Assembly (NCBI RefSeq): GCF_027213715.1
Contig: NZ_JAPWGM010000002.1
Span: 62,001-126,000, forward strand
DNA length: 64,000 nucleotides
DNA from: Pedobacter punctiformis
Lineage (GTDB): Bacteria; Bacteroidota; Bacteroidia; Sphingobacteriales; Sphingobacteriaceae
Reading direction: 5' to 3'
Shown: one piece after another, positions 55,822 through 64,000 of the stretch
Numbering within the stretch: position 1 is the first letter of the stretch
How the letters are laid out: every line of letters begins with the position of its first letter
Notes under the pieces: model-generated
Told to the model about the DNA's origin: nothing
The model's database searches: none
The model's input: only the letters and a program-made list of their open reading frames with translations
Position numbers and translations under genes: made by a program

Positions 55822-57021
55822 TTACTTAACCGGAAGTTCTACAAAGAAAGTACTGCCCATGTTTTTACCTTCACTTTGCGCCCAAACTTTTCCTTTGTGT
55901 AAATCAACCAGCATTTTAACAATAGATAAGCCCAAACCATTAGAACGTTCCCGTCCCGTAGGTACTGCGCTTAACCTGGCAAACTTTACAAAAAGTCTTT
56001 TTAGATCATCAGGAGATAAACCAAGGCCATTATCCTGAATGGAAACTACAACTTTATGCGCTGTAGTAGTTAAGCTTATGGTAATTTCCTTACCCGTTTC
56101 AGAGTATTTTGAAGCATTACCGATTAAATTTTCGAATATATCTTTTACCTTTTCCGCATCAGCAAAAATTTCAACAGGCTCGATCACCAGATTATTTAAT
56201 TTCTGGTTTTTATGATCTAAAATAATTCCAAAATTGGCTTCTACCTGTTTTAAAATGGCAGCAAGGTTAACTTTAGTTTTTACCAGCTTAATATTGCCAT
56301 GCTCATCTCTGGCAGCACTCAGGATGTTATTAAGGCTATCGACAATATTTTTGGATTGCTGGTTAATTTTCCCGGCAATCATAACCGCCTTATCATTCAT
56401 TTCAGGTATTCTGCCAATTAATTCCGATTGCAGTGAAATGCTTGTCATCGGGTTTTTTAAGTCATGTACCAGCATGTGCAAACGGTCATCGTGTGCCCTC
56501 AGTATTTTTCGGGTGGCAATTCTCGATTCCAGTTTTTCCATAACAATAACCGAAAGCATTTGCAGCATATTCAATTGTTTCGCCGTTGGCTTCCTCGCAA
56601 CCGAGTCTATTACACAAACAGTACCCAATCTAAAACCTTCGCTGGTTTTTAAGGGGGCGCCCGCATAAAAACGGATCCCACCTTCGGCAGAAACATAAGG
56701 ATTAGTTAAAAATTCGGGAAAGGCATGTGTATCTTCAAAAACAGTAATCTGCTGGTCTAAAATGGCCAAAGAACAAAAACTTTCGTCTCTGCGCACCTCA
56801 TTGATTTTTAAATCACTAATGTTGGCTTTAAAGTAAACCCGGTCCTGATCAACAAAGGTTACAAATGCACTGGGTACATCAAATATTTGTGCAGCAAGCA
56901 AAGCAATGGTGTCAAAAGCATTTTCAGGCGGAGTATCGAGAATTTCATAATGTCTCAGCTTTTTTAAACGGGCTTCATCGTTCTCCGGTATTATCGTTTC
57001 GGGTTTAGTATAGCCTGACAT
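55822..57021 (-). CDS. GAF domain sensor histidine kinase
   Basis: The 399-aa cytoplasmic protein has a GAF domain (about 25-165; SAFVTFVDQDRVYFKA, DESFCSLAI), a HisKA domain with His186 (HDLKNPMTS), and an HATPase domain (ENLIGNASKYSETG; DNGLGL; GLGLSIVKMLV). No transmembrane helix. No response regulator gene adjoins it. Similar orphan GAF kinases are common in Bacteroidota. Signal unknown. Confidence 0.88.
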   Translation of the reverse strand: MSGYTKPETIIPENDEARLKKLRHYEILDTPPENAFDTIALLAAQIFDVPSAFVTFVDQDRVYFKANISDLKINEVRRDESFCSLAILDQQITVFEDTHAFPEFLTNPYVSAEGGIRFYAGAPLKTSEGFRLGTVCVIDSVARKPTAKQLNMLQMLSVIVMEKLESRIATRKILRAHDDRLHMLVHDLKNPMTSISLQSELIGRIPEMNDKAVMIAGKINQQSKNIVDSLNNILSAARDEHGNIKLVKTKVNLAAILKQVEANFGIILDHKNQKLNNLVIEPVEIFADAEKVKDIFENLIGNASKYSETGKEITISLTTTAHKVVVSIQDNGLGLSPDDLKRLFVKFARLSAVPTGRERSNGLGLSIVKMLVDLHKGKVWAQSEGKNMGSTFFVELPVK

Positions 57022-57206
57022 GCAATTTGTTTTTTATGATTTGTAAAGGTAAAGATTATCTGTTTATATACTCTAGCCCAATCTCCATTCGTTTGTAATA
57101 ACATCAAAACAGATTTTTTGTAAACAATAAGTGTTAAATTTAGTTTAATATTACTAAGCAGGCTCATTTGCAAATTAATCTGATCATCACTACTAACAGT
57201 AAAATA

Positions 57207-58682
57207 ATGAGATTACATATAGACCGTAAACCCGTAAAAGTATATCCGGATACCAAACGCGTAATTGCCCGTTTCTTTTTTAACGGAGAAGAAAGAGCGC
57301 TGGAAGTCATTAGAAAAGTATTAGAATTTTCAGATGCAAAAGTATTCTCACTCATTTCTCCAATTTTACAGGAATACTCTAAAAGGCACCGCAACATTAC
57401 CAAAATATTAACCCGTCACTGTAAAAAACTTAAAAAGCAATTTACAACACTGGGTACTACTTTTGAAGATATTGATGAATATACCCGCTTACTGATTGGC
57501 GCCTATTTTACACATGAATATTCAATAGAATCGGCTGCATTTTTTAATCCGAGTATTGTGGATGATCCTGATCAGACCGATCTGGTAGAAGGTGAAAAAA
57601 GAGTGATTATTAGTTTCAGGGCAGTAGGAGAAGGACATATTTCTTCTATCGTGTTCAGGCGTGCTCTTATTGATGCCAAAAACAATATTCAGGTATTGCC
57701 TGTAGGAAATTATGTAGACGAAGCTGAAGTCATAAAAAATGCCATCTACGTAAAAAAACTTTTTCTAAAAAAGGCTGCTTATGCTCAAATTGATCCTTCT
57801 GTTTTGGAAGAAGTAGAGGGTAAACTTGATGATAAATTTGAATACACCAGTTTAAGTAATGTTATAAAGGATTCTAAGAATTTAAATAAAGACAATCCGC
57901 AACGCTTAATAGAATATGATAAAGTATTGTGGCTTTCTGATACCTACCACACCATTATTTTTTCTAAAGATACAGACATATCAGACCGGGTTATTTTTCC
58001 GATTTCTGAGTTTGAACGTAAGGGAATAGAAGATGCCCGTTTTGTTAAGTTTGTTAAAGATGACGGCAAAGTGCTTTATTATGCAACCTATACGGCATTT
58101 GATGGCTCTTTAATTATTCCGAAATTAGTGCAGACCGAAGATTTTTATGAATTTAAAGTGATTCCGCTTTATGGCGATGGTGCCCAGAATAAAAACCTGG
58201 CTTTATTTCCTAGAAAAATAAATGGAAAATATGTGATGATGAGCAGGATAGACGGTTGGAATAACTACCTGATGTTTTCTGATAAGGTTAATGTTTGGGA
58301 AAATCCGGTTTTACTAAAACAACCAAGGTATTGCTGGGAGTTGGTGCAGATTGGGAATTGCGGCTCGCCAATAGAAACAGAGAAAGGCTGGATTGTAATT
58401 ACGCACGGTGTAGGACCGATGAGAAGATATTGCATTGGTGCAACTTTACTTGATCTGGACGATCCGACCAAAGAAATAGGACACTTAGTTGAACCATTGA
58501 TTATACCTAATAACGATGAACGCGAAGGCTATGTGCCTAATGTGGTTTATTCATGCGGTTCTATTATCAGTAATGGCGAATTAATTATTCCTTATGGCTT
58601 ATCTGATTACAGTTCTTCATTTGCTACCGTAAACTTAGAATTACTGCTAAATAAACTTTTAGAAGAAAAACCTATCCTTTAA
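57207..58682 (+). CDS. Glycoside hydrolase family 130 protein (mannoside phosphorylase-like)
   Basis: I start at the ATG at 57207 (MRLHIDRKPVKVYP). The 491-aa protein has a helical N-terminal extension (to about 110) and a five-blade propeller with the GH130 acid Asp276 in GIEDARFVKF and VMMSRIDGWNNYLMFSD. GH130 enzymes phosphorolyse or hydrolyse beta-mannosides, often beta-1,2 or beta-1,4. It faces a GT4 fusion gene across a shared bidirectional terminator, and the two probably act on the same glycan. Confidence 0.85.
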   Translation: MRLHIDRKPVKVYPDTKRVIARFFFNGEERALEVIRKVLEFSDAKVFSLISPILQEYSKRHRNITKILTRHCKKLKKQFTTLGTTFEDIDEYTRLLIGAYFTHEYSIESAAFFNPSIVDDPDQTDLVEGEKRVIISFRAVGEGHISSIVFRRALIDAKNNIQVLPVGNYVDEAEVIKNAIYVKKLFLKKAAYAQIDPSVLEEVEGKLDDKFEYTSLSNVIKDSKNLNKDNPQRLIEYDKVLWLSDTYHTIIFSKDTDISDRVIFPISEFERKGIEDARFVKFVKDDGKVLYYATYTAFDGSLIIPKLVQTEDFYEFKVIPLYGDGAQNKNLALFPRKINGKYVMMSRIDGWNNYLMFSDKVNVWENPVLLKQPRYCWELVQIGNCGSPIETEKGWIVITHGVGPMRRYCIGATLLDLDDPTKEIGHLVEPLIIPNNDEREGYVPNVVYSCGSIISNGELIIPYGLSDYSSSFATVNLELLLNKLLEEKPIL

Positions 58683-58772
58683 TTGGCAGTTATCAAACTC
58701 AGGATAAGCAAAAATAAATTTATGATTCAGTTCTGGATTATATTTATCCTATTGAGCCTGTCGTAGGATCTC

Positions 58773-58815
58773 AAAAAAAATGCAACTATCTGATAAAGGC
58801 AGTTGCATTTTTTTT
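58773..58815. terminator. Bidirectional terminator between GH130 and GT4 genes
   Basis: AAATGCAACT / AGTTGCATTT stem with A-run on one side and T-run on the other. A GAGCCTGTCG motif (dispersed palindrome half) is just upstream. Confidence 0.85.
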
Positions 58816-58828
58816 AATCCATTTCATC

Positions 58829-61099
58829 CTATGAATATTTATCAGCCTCAACTAAGGGCGAAGTGAGTGTTTCATATTCAGTTTCAGCCGCTTTTAAAAT
58901 GGCTAAATGGGAAATAAAATAAGCCAGCGTACTTTCTGCACCCTGGTTTCTGTTTACACTGTTAAATTGTAAACCATCGGCACAGCCCTGTGTTTCAAAA
59001 TCGTACAATGGAACATGCAGACTATTTTTACCTAAAAACCATTCATAACTAATGTGCATCAGGTTTAAATACTGATCATCATTGGTAATATTAAAGGTTT
59101 TTGAATACAATAAAACCATAGCCATGGTTTCTAAAGCCTGCTGATCGTATATTGGATTTTTACCATTCTTTTTCATCCATCCGGCATTACCAACCGGATT
59201 TAAATAGCCATTTTTAAAGGAGAAGCTATTTAAAAACTCAATGCTTTCCATGGCAATCTTAAATGATTTTGTATTTCCCGTGGCCTCATAATGACTTAGT
59301 AAAGCTAAAGGTAAAATTGCATTGTCGTAGGTTAAAATATTTTCAAACCAGTGCCAGTCACCATCTTTATTTTGATCATAAGCTCTAATTAATGAAGCTG
59401 AAAGCCGGTTAATTTCCGTAACCAGCGGTTCATCGCCAGGATGCGCACTCAGGTAATAGGCAATACCAATAATTGTGTTGGCCATGCCACGTAAATACTT
59501 TAAGTCTTTAAAATGAGGTATAGAGTGAGAAAACAATTCTTTTCCAAACTCCCGGTATGAATTATTGGGCCCGGTACAAATTAAATACCCTAATGCCCAA
59601 ATGGTTCGACCAAAAGAATCTTCCGAACCAATTTCGTCAAGGTAATTGCGGTTAAAACTTAAAAAGTTTCTAAAGTTGCCATCCTCACGCTGCATATATT
59701 GGATAAAACTTAAATAAACCGGAATCAGTTTAAGTGCTTTTTGGTTTTTATCCTGATCATAAGCCATCAACGCCATAATTAAGGCCCTGGCGTTATCATC
59801 TATACAATAACCCTCTTTTAAATTGGGAATACCAAAACGGGCATGCTGAATAATCCCGGTATCATCCGTTAAAAGCGAAATGTGATTTAAATTTAATGCA
59901 GGCATGCGCTCTACATCAATAATTGGCGGTATAACTCTTTGCGGTTTCTGTTCAGCCGCTAAAGCATCTTCAAGCAAATTTAAATAAACATTGCCTATTG
60001 CCGGCCATCTTAAGTTTAAGCCATACTGATATGCATTTTCTTTAAGCTGTTTATGTTTATCATCATCATCCAGTAGGGTACCCAATATATCGGCCAGTTG
60101 ATTATCATTTTTAAAGCCAAATAATTTTCCGCGATCATCCGCCAGCAATTCTTCTGCGTGCCAATATGGTGTAGAAACAACTGCTGCACCAGCACCAATT
60201 GCATAAGATAAGGTGCCACTGGTAATTTGTGCTTCATTTAAATAAGGCGTAATGTAAATGTAACAAGCCGTAAGGTATTGATGCAATTCTTCTTCTGAAA
60301 CGAATTTGTTTACAAAAGCAATGTGATTTTCAACTCCTAAATCTTTAGCCAAAGATTTTAAACTATCCCGGTATTCCTCTCCATTGTGTTTAACTACGCC
60401 CGGATGGGTGTTGCCGAGTATCACATACAATACATCCGGATGCTGATTTACAATTTTAGGTAAGGCTTTAATAACCGTTTCCAGCCCTTTATTTCTGCTG
60501 ATTAAACCGAAGGTAAAAAGTACCCGTCTGTTTCTAAATAAATCACTTTGTGCAATATCATTATCCGGTATAGGTTCTAAATCCGGTACACCATGTTCAA
60601 TCAGCTTAATTTGTGTGGAGGGAATTTGATAAATACGATTTAAAAATAAGACTGCTTTTTTGCTCATCACCACAATTTTGGATGACTTTGCAGCAATTTC
60701 TTTTATAATAGTTTGCTGCATAAAACTTGGTTCTTTTAAAACCGTATGCAAAATGGTAATAAATGGTTTTTTTAATTTGTTAATCAACGACAGTAAAAAT
60801 ACCCCGCTGTTGCCACCATAAATACCAAATTCGTGTTCAATAATGCAGGTATCAACTTCACTGTTATTAATAAATTCGGCGGCATCAATATAATCTTGTT
60901 GGTTTTGCTGTCTGATAACAAACTTGACCTCTTTTGGATAATTATGTTCATCAAGATCATCAGACTCGTTTAATGCTACAATAAAGCTTTTTTCAGAATT
61001 ATATGAGGAATTTAAGCCTAAAGCATTAACTAAATTTTGATTAAATGTAGCTAAGCCACATTCACGTGGCGGATAAGTGGAGATATAGGCGATTTTCAT
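58829..61099 (-). CDS. Glycosyltransferase family 4 fused to an alpha-helical (barrel-like) domain
   Basis: The 756-aa protein begins with a GT4 domain (about 1-385: PPRECGLATFNQNLVNALG, FTFGLISRNKGLETVIKALP, with the conserved Glu region EAQITSGTLSYAIGAGAAVVS). The C-terminal half (about 420-740) is an (alpha/alpha)-barrel-like module (DDNARALIMALMAYD, LRGMANTIIGIAYYL, NPIYDQQALETMAMV). The first domain builds a glycosidic bond with a nucleotide sugar and the second may bind or trim the product. The pairing with GH130 suggests a mannose-containing glycan; this is inference. Confidence 0.8.
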   Translation of the reverse strand: MKIAYISTYPPRECGLATFNQNLVNALGLNSSYNSEKSFIVALNESDDLDEHNYPKEVKFVIRQQNQQDYIDAAEFINNSEVDTCIIEHEFGIYGGNSGVFLLSLINKLKKPFITILHTVLKEPSFMQQTIIKEIAAKSSKIVVMSKKAVLFLNRIYQIPSTQIKLIEHGVPDLEPIPDNDIAQSDLFRNRRVLFTFGLISRNKGLETVIKALPKIVNQHPDVLYVILGNTHPGVVKHNGEEYRDSLKSLAKDLGVENHIAFVNKFVSEEELHQYLTACYIYITPYLNEAQITSGTLSYAIGAGAAVVSTPYWHAEELLADDRGKLFGFKNDNQLADILGTLLDDDDKHKQLKENAYQYGLNLRWPAIGNVYLNLLEDALAAEQKPQRVIPPIIDVERMPALNLNHISLLTDDTGIIQHARFGIPNLKEGYCIDDNARALIMALMAYDQDKNQKALKLIPVYLSFIQYMQREDGNFRNFLSFNRNYLDEIGSEDSFGRTIWALGYLICTGPNNSYREFGKELFSHSIPHFKDLKYLRGMANTIIGIAYYLSAHPGDEPLVTEINRLSASLIRAYDQNKDGDWHWFENILTYDNAILPLALLSHYEATGNTKSFKIAMESIEFLNSFSFKNGYLNPVGNAGWMKKNGKNPIYDQQALETMAMVLLYSKTFNITNDDQYLNLMHISYEWFLGKNSLHVPLYDFETQGCADGLQFNSVNRNQGAESTLAYFISHLAILKAAETEYETLTSPLVEADKYS

Positions 61100-61235
61100 A
61101 TGTAAAAAGGGAATAAGATTATTTAAATAACATACAATTACTTAAATAGTTTCAGATTTTCTCAATTTAACCCTTTTATTCTCAAAACAATATGATTTAA
61201 CGGCTTGTTAGTAAGTAAAAATTTAATGTTTTATT

Positions 61236-62006
61236 ATGAGATCGATTTGGAAAGGCTCAATTGGTTTTGGTTTGGTTAATATTCCAGTAAAATTGTATTC
61301 AGGGGTACAAAATAGTAACCTGGATTTAGACATGCTTGATGAACGCGATCACGCTAAAATTAAATTTTTAAGGGTAAATGAAAACAGTCATAAGGAAGTG
61401 CCTTATGAGAAAATAGTTAAAGGCTATTTTTTAAAAGATCAGTACATTATTTTAGATAAACACGATTTTGAAGATGCGGCACCCGAGAAAACGAAAATTA
61501 TTGAGCTGGAGAATTTTGTAGATATTACAGAGATTAACCCCGTTTATTACGAAACCTCTTATTATACCGAGCCCGAAAAACAAGGAAAAAAGGCTTATGC
61601 ATTATTGCTTAAAGCGCTAGAAAAATCGGGTAAAGCGGGCGTTGCAAGGTTTGTATTGCGCAATACTGAAAACCTTTGTGTGATTCATCCAATGGATGGG
61701 GTATTGGTGATTACGAAAATCAGGTTTGAGCAGGAGGTAAGAAGCCGCTCTGAAATTACAAAGGTAAACGATGTAACCATAACCAAAAAAGAAATGGATG
61801 TTGGCCTTGCCTTGATTAAACAATACAGCTCTAAATTTGATTTAAGTGCTTTTAAAGATGAATACAGTAACGAGTTACTCAAAATTATTAAAGCAAAATC
61901 AAAAGGTAAACGAGCCACAGTTAAAAAAATGAAACCTCAAAAAGCCAGTAGCGATGATTTATACGATCAGTTGATGCAAAGCTTAAGCTCTAAAAAAGGT
62001 GCATAG
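61236..62006 (+). CDS. ku: Ku protein (non-homologous end joining)
   Basis: The 256-aa protein matches bacterial Ku: MRSIWKGSIGFGLVNIPVKL, KIKFLRVNENSHKEVPYEKIVKGY, then the C-terminal basic tail (KGKRATVKKMKPQKASSDDL). Ku is a homodimer that binds DNA ends and recruits LigD. No ligD is in the window, although the two are usually adjacent. A truncated agmatine-deiminase fragment follows 4 nt after the stop. Confidence 0.93.
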   Translation: MRSIWKGSIGFGLVNIPVKLYSGVQNSNLDLDMLDERDHAKIKFLRVNENSHKEVPYEKIVKGYFLKDQYIILDKHDFEDAAPEKTKIIELENFVDITEINPVYYETSYYTEPEKQGKKAYALLLKALEKSGKAGVARFVLRNTENLCVIHPMDGVLVITKIRFEQEVRSRSEITKVNDVTITKKEMDVGLALIKQYSSKFDLSAFKDEYSNELLKIIKAKSKGKRATVKKMKPQKASSDDLYDQLMQSLSSKKGA

Positions 62007-62010
62007 TTGA

Positions 62011-62376
62011 TTGTTATTCGGAAAATTAAAATCACTGATAGCTTTCATCTTAAGAAACAGAATTCAAAACGATGTTAATACTTTATATGCCGCTACGACT
62101 AAAAATAACACCGCTTATAATTTTGTAAAAGTACCATTAACCAAAAATGATGTAGTTACTACTTACGGTAAAAATTTGGGTAAAGCTTCTTATATTAATT
62201 ATTATATCGCCGATAACCGGGTTTTAGTTCCAAATTATAACGATCCTAATGATGCCATAGCAAATGCCATTATTCAAAAATTATATCCCGGTAAAAAGGT
62301 TGTAGGGATTGATTGCCGTAACCTATTTGCAAACGGAGGAATGGTTCATTGCGTTACCCAACAACAGCCATTATAA
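62011..62376 (+). pseudogene. C-terminal fragment of an agmatine deiminase family enzyme
   Basis: The frame (first start a TTG) encodes only the last third of a peptidyl-arginine/agmatine deiminase-type enzyme: ASYINYYIADNRVLVPNYND, KLYPGKKVVGIDCRNLFANG, and MVHCVTQQQP with the catalytic Cys. The full enzyme is about 340-370 aa, so the N-terminal catalytic residues are missing. It follows ku by 4 nt; either a gene remnant or a domain used alone. Confidence 0.75.
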
Positions 62377-62377
62377 G

Positions 62378-62404
62378 TTGAAGATTCTTGTAAAGAATCT
62401 TCAA
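62378..62404. repeat. Perfect 12-bp hairpin between the deiminase fragment and the DUF4062 gene
   Basis: TTGAAGATTCTT and AAGAATCTTCAA with a GTA loop. No T-run follows, so a typical terminator is unlikely. Confidence 0.8.
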
Positions 62405-62502
62405 AATTACAACTTTAATAGAATGCCCTTAATTTAACTTAGTTGATAACTATTTTAAAATCTTTATTTAGAAGATTGTATTTTGGCTAAAAGCTATTGA
62501 AC

Positions 62503-63666
62503 ATGCCTGAAATTGTCAAAAAATTTAAAATCTTAATTGCTTCGCCATCTGATGTTATAGATGAGCGTGAATCGATTGTCGAAATAGTTAGTGAATTAAA
62601 TCAAACATATGGAAACAGAAATAACATTATCATTGAACTAATAAAATGGGAGACACATTCTGCCCCTGGAGTATCAACCTCTGATACTCAAAGTCTGATA
62701 GATCATGATCTTGGTAAAGATTATGATTTATTTGTTGGGATTCTATGGAAGAAGTTTGGTACAAAAACTCAAAAGTATGATTCCGGTACAGAACAGGAAT
62801 TTAGAAATGTTTATGAACGCTTTCTTCAACATCCTGAATCGGTTCAGATTCTTTTTTATTTTAAGATGGCTTCTGTCCCAATGGAAGATATCAATATTGA
62901 CCAAATATCAAAAATACAGTCTTTTAAGAATGATCTAGGCGAAATGGGAGTTTTTTATTGGCAATACAATACGATACAGGATTTTCAACAATTTCTTCGT
63001 ATTCATATTCCCAGGAGGATAGATCATTTAAATAAATTAAATGAAAAAATGATTGAAATAGAACCAATTGAGTCTTATAGTTCTAATGTTTTAGAAAACA
63101 TTATTAATGATGAAGAAGAACTTGGTATTTTCGAATTAAATGAAATAATAGAGGAATCTTTCAATCATTCATCTGAATCAATTAAGCGAATAACCGCTGC
63201 TACAGATTGGATTAGTGATGAGATGATAAAAAAAGCAAAAGAACTGGATAAGTTGAATGCAAAAGGTGACATAGCAAGAAAAATTTTAAGCGATTGGTAC
63301 GAAAGATCAGCGAAAATGATGGTTGATTTTTCTAGTAGATTAGAACCTGAAATTCCTATATTTCGATCAAACTTTGAAGAAGGAGCAAATGCAATTTCTA
63401 ATCTCATCATTTTATATGACCAAGGAGATGGTTTGTTCGACAATCAAAAAGAAGAAGTTAAACAATCCGTAATAGGCTTAGCAAAATCAATTGAATCTGG
63501 TTTAGATGGTATGGAATCTTTTTTACAGTCAATAAGTAAGCTGCCAAGAGTACAGAAAGACTTTAATAAGGCTCGGAGAAGTGTAGAAGCTGCTGTTTTT
63601 GAAATCATATCCTCAATGAAAGTAAATCGTGATCTTTTGGTTGAAGTATTAAAAAACATCCAGTAA
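62503..63666 (+). CDS. DUF4062-type N-terminal domain protein, possible defence effector
   Basis: The start is the ATG at 62503 (a TTG six bases earlier is also in frame). The 387-aa protein has an N-terminal domain of about 150 residues: FKILIASPSDVIDERESIVE, then ELIKWETHSAPGVS, DYDLFVGILWKKFGTKT and GTEQEFRNVYER. This matches DUF4062-type domains, which are often fused to NLR or other defence modules. The rest (about 165-387) is helical and of unknown family. It sits between two perfect hairpins, apart from its neighbours. Confidence 0.65.
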   Translation: MPEIVKKFKILIASPSDVIDERESIVEIVSELNQTYGNRNNIIIELIKWETHSAPGVSTSDTQSLIDHDLGKDYDLFVGILWKKFGTKTQKYDSGTEQEFRNVYERFLQHPESVQILFYFKMASVPMEDINIDQISKIQSFKNDLGEMGVFYWQYNTIQDFQQFLRIHIPRRIDHLNKLNEKMIEIEPIESYSSNVLENIINDEEELGIFELNEIIEESFNHSSESIKRITAATDWISDEMIKKAKELDKLNAKGDIARKILSDWYERSAKMMVDFSSRLEPEIPIFRSNFEEGANAISNLIILYDQGDGLFDNQKEEVKQSVIGLAKSIESGLDGMESFLQSISKLPRVQKDFNKARRSVEAAVFEIISSMKVNRDLLVEVLKNIQ

Positions 63667-63696
63667 CACACTTTTAAGTGAACTCATTTATAATAA

Positions 63697-63738
63697 GATA
63701 AACGTTAAGTTGGTGCACATATCAACTTAACGTTTATC
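63697..63738. repeat. Perfect 16-bp hairpin downstream of the DUF4062 gene
   Basis: GATAAACGTTAAGTTG and CAACTTAACGTTTATC with a 10-nt loop. It begins 30 nt after the stop and lacks a T-run. Confidence 0.85.
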
Positions 63739-63760
63739 GATTAGTAACATCCTTCACGTT

Positions 63761-63844
63761 TAATATTCTCGCTTCCTCAACTTGTATTCTAGCTTCTGCA
63801 ATTAGTATTCTAGCTTCTGCAATTAGTATTCTTGCTTTCGCAAT
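63761..63844. repeat. Four tandem 21-bp repeats
   Basis: Four units of 21 bp each (core TATTCTAGCTTCTGCAAT), the middle two the most alike. On the minus strand they read as the 7-residue period IAEARIL in an open frame with no start, ending NVKDVTNR at a TAA. Confidence 0.85.
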
Positions 63845-63860
63845 TTATATAACCCTTTTT

Positions 63861-63890
63861 GTCATGCTGAGATGCGAAGCATCTCCAGGC
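63861..63890. repeat. REP-like palindromic repeat
   Basis: GTCATGCTGAGATGCGAAGC then ATCTC, with a perfect GAGATGC / GCATCTC hairpin. It resembles a repeat family widespread in Bacteroidota intergenic DNA. Confidence 0.6.
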
Positions 63891-63946
63891 AATAGAAAAG
63901 CATAAACGCTTATTGCCTCAGGATACCAACTTTTTGCATCACTACA

Positions 63947-64000
63947 CTATTTAAAAGCAGTTTTTAACTGTGCTGCGGCAAATGCCTGCGCCTGTTTAGC
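63947..64000 (-). CDS. C-terminus of a gene entering from the right edge
   Basis: On the minus strand the last 17 codons (AKQAQAFAAAQLKTAFK) run to a TAG at 63947-63949. The frame is open to the window end. Composition suggests coding, but it is too short to identify. Confidence 0.4.
   Translation of the reverse strand, partial: AKQAQAFAAAQLKTAFK

Noticed and set aside
63761..63844. CRISPR-like array
   Set aside because: The 21-bp units are contiguous with no spacers, so this is a tandem repeat. No cas gene in the window.

Overview
The window is 64 kb of an AT-rich Bacteroidota chromosome, most likely Sphingobacteriaceae and probably Pedobacter. This rests on TAnnTTTG -7 promoter boxes (several with a TTG or TTTG box 17-20 nt upstream), LytS/LytTR two-component pairs, a membrane-bound AraC regulator, many secreted or lipoprotein hydrolases with C-terminal TPRs, and tRNA genes without encoded CCA. 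The genus is an inference.

Layout. 0-9 kb: a GH2 glycosidase cut by the left edge, a formylglycine-generating enzyme lipoprotein, small lipoprotein and membrane genes, DoxX, DinB, a secreted PHP-like metallohydrolase and a tRNA-Lys. 9-17 kb: an ABC-F ATPase with an attenuator-like leader, then a minus-strand run (S41 peptidase with AraC, VanW, small envelope proteins). 17-28.9 kb: two convergent LytS-type kinase/LytTR pairs, then two tandem serine hydrolases behind a membrane AraC regulator. 28.9-41.1 kb is the accessory part: a suppressor-of-fused family gene with a broken copy of its 3' end, orphan genes, degraded coding stretches, a tRNA-Lys 3' fragment with its own terminator, an esterase/AraC pair, a second tRNA-Lys, a BtrH-like gene, MORN-type secreted proteins, and one gene bounded like an integron cassette. 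41.2-46.7 kb: HxlR/PhzF with an A11 tract behind the PhzF ATG, a third tRNA-Lys, a FucP-type sugar transporter, a GmhB-like phosphatase, a pair of ~148-bp direct repeats, a transaldolase-family aldolase and the SRP RNA. 47-64 kb: gltBD, DUF763, a metallophosphoesterase, a GAF histidine kinase, a GH130 enzyme facing a GT4 fusion protein, Ku, a truncated agmatine-deiminase fragment, a DUF4062 gene between perfect hairpins, and 21-bp tandem repeats.

How genes work together. gltB and gltD form glutamate synthase. Two kinase/regulator pairs form separate signalling systems. Three times on the minus strand an AraC regulator sits directly upstream of secreted hydrolase genes. GH130 and the GT4 fusion probably act on a shared mannose-type glycan.

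The most promising observations are the ABC-F leader (uORF plus an 11-bp complement of the start region), the cassette-like unit at 39460-40982 with an attC-like hairpin, the A11 tract in PhzF, the split tRNA-Lys locus bracketing 31.5-35.8 kb, and the DUF4062 gene. No complete transposase, integrase, CRISPR array or rRNA gene was seen.
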